9,313 nt of DNA, from positions 1 to 9,313 of the forward strand of contig JAKBCG010000076.1 of NCBI GenBank assembly GCA_021808035.1. Reading direction: 5' to 3'. Positions 5,900 to 9,313 of the stretch are shown piece after piece. The notes under the pieces are model-generated. The model ran no database searches. It was not told where the DNA came from and was given only the letters and a program-made list of their open reading frames with translations. The DNA is from Pseudomonadota bacterium. GTDB lineage: Bacteria > Pseudomonadota > Gammaproteobacteria > Steroidobacterales > Steroidobacteraceae. The number at the start of each line of letters is the position of its first letter. Positions within the stretch are counted from its first letter, which is position 1. Position numbers and translations under genes: made by a program.

Positions 5900-6310
5900 C
5901 TAGAGCGCGGGGCTCCAGACGCGCAGCGGGCAATGCCGCGCAGCGAGCGTGAAGTCAGCGTCCGTCGTCAGCAAGGTCAATTCGTGGCGTATGCACAGCT
6001 GGCCTAGCAGCGCATCGATCGTCCCGATCTGGATCCCAGCCCGCCGGCAAACGTTGCGAATGTCAGCGGCATCGATGTAGTCCTGCCGATCCGGTACCAG
6101 GAGCGGTAGGGCAGCAAATCGCTGCACGATGTCCTTGCGGGCACGCGGGCCAGCAAAGCCCTGCAACAGTTCCTGCAGCACCAGCCCAGTAGTGACAATC
6201 GCATCACCGCCGTCGATTGCCGCTCGCAGTGTCAGCACCTCGGGGCTGGAAGTCGGTCCGTCCCTGCGAAAGGCGAGCGACCAGACGCTGGTGTCGACGA
6301 GCAGGGTCAT
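5900..6310 (-). CDS. vapC: VapC-type PIN-domain ribonuclease toxin
   Basis: The ATG at 6310 overlaps the antitoxin stop as ATGA, which fixes the start. The frame extends to 6352, but that extension lies inside vapB. The 136-residue product begins MTLLVDTSVWSLAFRR with Asp6. It keeps Glu47 (LVLQELLQGF), Asp99 (IGTIDALLGQL) and Asp117/Asp119 (LLTTDADF), the complete acidic set of an active PIN nuclease. The family cleaves specific tRNAs or rRNA to stop translation when the antitoxin is lost. Its partner is the VapB encoded immediately upstream. All features look intact, unlike the facing + strand module. Confidence 0.92.
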   Translation of the reverse strand: MTLLVDTSVWSLAFRRDGPTSSPEVLTLRAAIDGGDAIVTTGLVLQELLQGFAGPRARKDIVQRFAALPLLVPDRQDYIDAADIRNVCRRAGIQIGTIDALLGQLCIRHELTLLTTDADFTLAARHCPLRVWSPAL

Positions 6311-6507
6311 TTGCGTGAACGCTCGGCCTTGTAGTCGAAGTCGGTGTCCCATTCGAGCTTGCCCATCAGATCGAGCAAGTGTTTCTGCTTTCGGCGGGCG
6401 ATGAATTCCTCTAGCGCTCGCGTCACTGCGGCCTTCTTGGTGCGCTCACCGCTCACTTTGACGGCTTGCTCGATGAGCTTCGGATCGAGCGAAAGATTGG
6501 TAGCCAT
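6307..6507 (-). CDS. vapB: VapB-family antitoxin
   Basis: This 66-residue protein starts MATNLSLDPKLIEQAVKVSG, followed by a helix with TKKAAVTRALEEFIARRKQ and the acidic/aromatic tail WDTDFDYK. That is the standard form of the short VapB antitoxins paired with PIN toxins (VapB_antitoxin family). The N-terminal part should bind the operator as a dimer, and the tail should occupy the VapC active site. The ATG at 6507 has AGAGGTG (6512-6518) about 4 nt upstream. It overlaps vapC by 4 nt (ATGA), so the pair is translationally coupled. Autoregulation through the repeats at 6519-6536 is likely. Confidence 0.92.
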   Translation of the reverse strand: MATNLSLDPKLIEQAVKVSGERTKKAAVTRALEEFIARRKQKHLLDLMGKLEWDTDFDYKAERSRK

Positions 6508-6518
6508 GTGTCACCTCT

Positions 6519-6536
6519 TACACAGAAGTCTACACA
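6519..6536 (-). promoter_or_regulatory. Direct repeats upstream of vapBC, possible autoregulatory operator
   Basis: On the - strand TGTGTA occurs twice, 12 bp apart (6531-6536 and 6519-6524), with GACTTC between, immediately upstream of the vapB ribosome binding site. The middle AGACTTCT is nearly palindromic. The position and short repeated motif fit a VapB/VapBC operator overlapping the promoter. Confidence 0.4.
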
Positions 6537-6666
6537 TTGAGGCGGCCGACGACAATTGGAATTCCTGCCGCATTCATGGGCATTTCGCAGCGTGCCGGAA
6601 ATATGCCTCGAGCCGCCTGAAGCGAAGACTTGCGCGGCACGCGCGAGATGGTGATTGGCGGCTTCG

Positions 6667-6684
6667 GGCGGAGAGGTTGGGATT
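6667..6684. repeat. Partial direct copy of the tRNA-Ser 3' end
   Basis: GGCGGAGAGGTTGGGATT matches 17 of 18 bases with 6777-6794, which encode the acceptor 3' strand and part of the T-arm of tRNA-Ser on the opposite strand. The two copies are 110 bp apart and bracket the hairpin cluster. The similarity stops inside the T-loop, so this is not a tRNA gene. It resembles a target-site or attachment-site duplication, or a copied tRNA end. Confidence 0.6.
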
Positions 6685-6689
6685 GACTC

Positions 6690-6762
6690 GGGGCCGGACG
6701 GCCCCTCGCCCTCCGGGCGCCGTCGCGGACGCTCCGGCGTCCAAAATCGCTGCGCGATTTTG
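6690..6762. repeat. Cluster of four adjacent hairpins
   Basis: Four inverted repeats follow each other. GGGGCCG/CGGCCCC is at 6690-6705, CGCCC/GGGCG with a 3-base gap at 6707-6719, GGACGC/GCGTCC with a 4-base gap at 6727-6742, and CAAAATCGC/GCGATTTTG with loop TGC at 6742-6762. All are perfect over their stems. The cluster lies directly downstream of tRNA-Ser in its transcription direction and before the partial tRNA copy, so it could be transcribed as a structured 3' trailer. It looks like a palindromic (REP-like) repeat element. Confidence 0.65.
6742..6762 (-). terminator. Possible intrinsic terminator after tRNA-Ser
   Basis: Read on the - strand, a 9-bp perfect stem with a 3-base loop starts about 14 nt after the encoded CCA of tRNA-Ser, and its right arm ends in TTTTG. 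A GC core followed by a short T-run is compatible with a weak Rho-independent terminator for the serS-GT9-tRNA unit. The T-run is part of the stem, which weakens the case. Confidence 0.4.
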
Positions 6763-6773
6763 TCGAACTCGCG

Positions 6774-6865
<92 letters not shown>

Positions 6866-6892
6866 TCGAGGTGCGATCTTACCCGAACCCGT

Positions 6893-7974
6893 TCACCGCG
6901 GCGTCCGCGCCCGCATCAACGCGTCCAGGCGCTCGGTCACGGCGTCGACCTCGATCAGGTCCATCACGCCGGGGCGCTCGATCTTCGTCCACCAGGGCAA
7001 CTCCTCGGGCGACTTGCCGAGGAAACGGCGCGCGGCGTCCGGGTAGCGGTCGACGCACCAGGCGCGACTGAGGTACGGGCCGCTCCGCGCAGGGTTCGTC
7101 GCGGCATACAGCCCGATCACCGGCGTGCCGACCGCGGTCGCCATGTGCACGGGGCCGGTGTCGGGCGCGACGAGCCCGGTCGCGCGCGCGAGCAGCGCGA
7201 GCATCTGCGGCAAGGTGTCGCGGCCGATCTGGTCGACGAGCGGCGTCGTCGCGGCCGCGGCGATCGCGGCGCCGAGTTCGCGTTCCTGCGCGCCGGGACC
7301 GCCGCACAGAATGATGCGCATCCCGTGGCGGGTCGCGGCGTGATCGGCGACCGCGGCGTAGCGCTTCGGGTCCCAGTTGCGCAAGCGGTGGCTGGAGGCG
7401 GGGTTGATCACGAGGGTCGGCCGGTCGTCCGGGATCAGTCCGCCGGCATACGCCTGCGCCTCGTCCGGGATCGCGAGGTTCCAGGCGATCACGCGCTCGC
7501 GCGCGCCGAGCGCCTCGGCGAACCCCAGAAAGCTGTCGAGCACGTGCTCTCTCGATCGCGCCGGCACGCGGGCGTTCGTGAACAGCCACTGAAGTTCCCG
7601 TGCGCGCGCGCGATCGAAGCCGAGCTTGCGATCGGCGCTCACCGCGGTGCTCACGAGGCTCGCACGCAGCGACAGCTGCAGGTGCAGCAGCGCATCGAAT
7701 CGTCGCCCGCGCAGCTCGCGCCGCAGGCGCATCCACTCGCTGCGTGAGCGGCGCTTGTCGATCGGCATCAGCTCGACGCCGGGCAGCAGCCGCATCAGCT
7801 TCGCCTCGACCCGGCCAATGATCCAGCTGATCCGGCAGTCGGGCCACGCGTGCTGCAGGGTGCGGATCAGCGGCACGACGTGGCAGGTGTCGCCGATCGC
7901 CGAGAGCCTGAGGATACACACGCTCCGCGGCCCGGCCGCGGCGATCGATCGCGCCTCGCGGGGGCTCGTCGCGC

Positions 7975-7978
<4 letters not shown>
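6893..7978 (-). CDS. Glycosyltransferase family 9 (LPS heptosyltransferase-like)
   Basis: The frame extends far into serS, but the family begins just before RLSAIGD, so the start must be near the serS stop. I use the TTG at 7978, which overlaps the serS stop as TTGA and gives 361 residues. A GTG at 7921 (342 residues) is an alternative, and neither has a clear Shine-Dalgarno. The N-terminal Rossmann motif CILRLSAIGDTCHVVPL (from residue 21) carries Asp30, matching the catalytic Asp13 of E. coli WaaC. The C-terminal half has INPASSHRLRNW (about 191-202), a GGPGAQERE donor-site loop (about 226-234) and the family signature DTGPVHMATAVGTPVIGLY (from 273). GT9 enzymes transfer ADP-heptose, or related sugars, to the lipid A-Kdo core at the inner face of the inner membrane. 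The exact acceptor cannot be read from the sequence. Coupling to serS is positional, not functional. Confidence 0.92.
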
Positions 7979-9252
<1,274 letters not shown>

Positions 9253-9270
9253 GGTCGGTTCCTCGTCAGG

Positions 9271-9287
9271 GGCCGCGCGGCGCGGCC
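9271..9287 (-). promoter_or_regulatory. GC-rich hairpin in the serS leader
   Basis: GGCCGCG (9271-9277) and CGCGGCC (9281-9287) form a perfect 7-bp stem with a 3-base loop, between the putative -10 box and the GAGGAA ribosome binding site of serS. It could affect serS expression, but palindromes of this kind are common in GC-rich DNA. Confidence 0.35.
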
Positions 9288-9296
9288 GAGGCCCTC

Positions 9297-9302
9297 ATTG
9301 TA
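9297..9302 (-). promoter_or_regulatory. Putative -10 box of the serS promoter
   Basis: On the - strand TACAAT (5 of 6 to TATAAT) lies 45 nt before the serS GTG start. The matching -35 would fall beyond the window end, so the promoter cannot be confirmed here. Confidence 0.45.
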
Positions 9303-9313
9303 GGCGAACCCGC

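Noticed and set aside
6667..6700. A second tRNA gene beside tRNA-Ser
   Set aside because: Only the acceptor 3' strand and part of the T-arm are matched. There is no anticodon arm or 5' acceptor strand.

Overview
The window is a GC-rich chromosomal segment (roughly two thirds G+C by eye) that looks proteobacterial, most likely a gammaproteobacterium. The reasons are a bacterial-type SerS very close to the E. coli protein in its motifs, a family 9 (heptosyltransferase-like) glycosyltransferase implying lipopolysaccharide, a lipoprotein with a classical lipobox, and GTG/TTG starts. No feature fixes the genus.

Region 1 (2-4242, + strand) is a tight run of four genes. First is the 3' part of an ankyrin/TPR protein with a cysteine-containing C-terminal domain. 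Next is an exported glutamine-rich coiled-coil protein, then an exported protein with a probable papain/C39-like Cys-His-Asp triad, and last a small exported beta-rich protein. Spacings are 33, 1 and 31 nt, so this is almost certainly one operon. At least three of the four products carry export signals, so the system probably works in the periplasm or outside the cell. I recognise no named system.

Region 2 (4268-5103, - strand) converges on region 1. It holds a two-gene unit: a membrane protein whose last 33 residues form a C-C-CC-C-C (inhibitor-cystine-knot-like) peptide behind an internal Tat-like signal, followed by a small lipoprotein. A perfect 9-bp inverted repeat lies upstream and may be an operator.

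Region 3 (about 5280-6536) has visibly lower GC and contains two PIN-domain toxin-antitoxin modules facing each other. The + strand module looks decayed: its AbrB-like antitoxin is N-terminally truncated and its toxin has Ala in place of the first catalytic Asp. The - strand vapBC module looks intact.

Region 4 (6667-9302, - strand) is housekeeping: serS, a GT9 glycosyltransferase coupled to its stop codon, and tRNA-Ser(UGA), the substrate of SerS. Just beyond the tRNA 3' end are four adjacent short hairpins, followed by an 18-bp near-copy of the tRNA 3' end. This resembles a small palindromic repeat module inserted at, or copied from, the tRNA.
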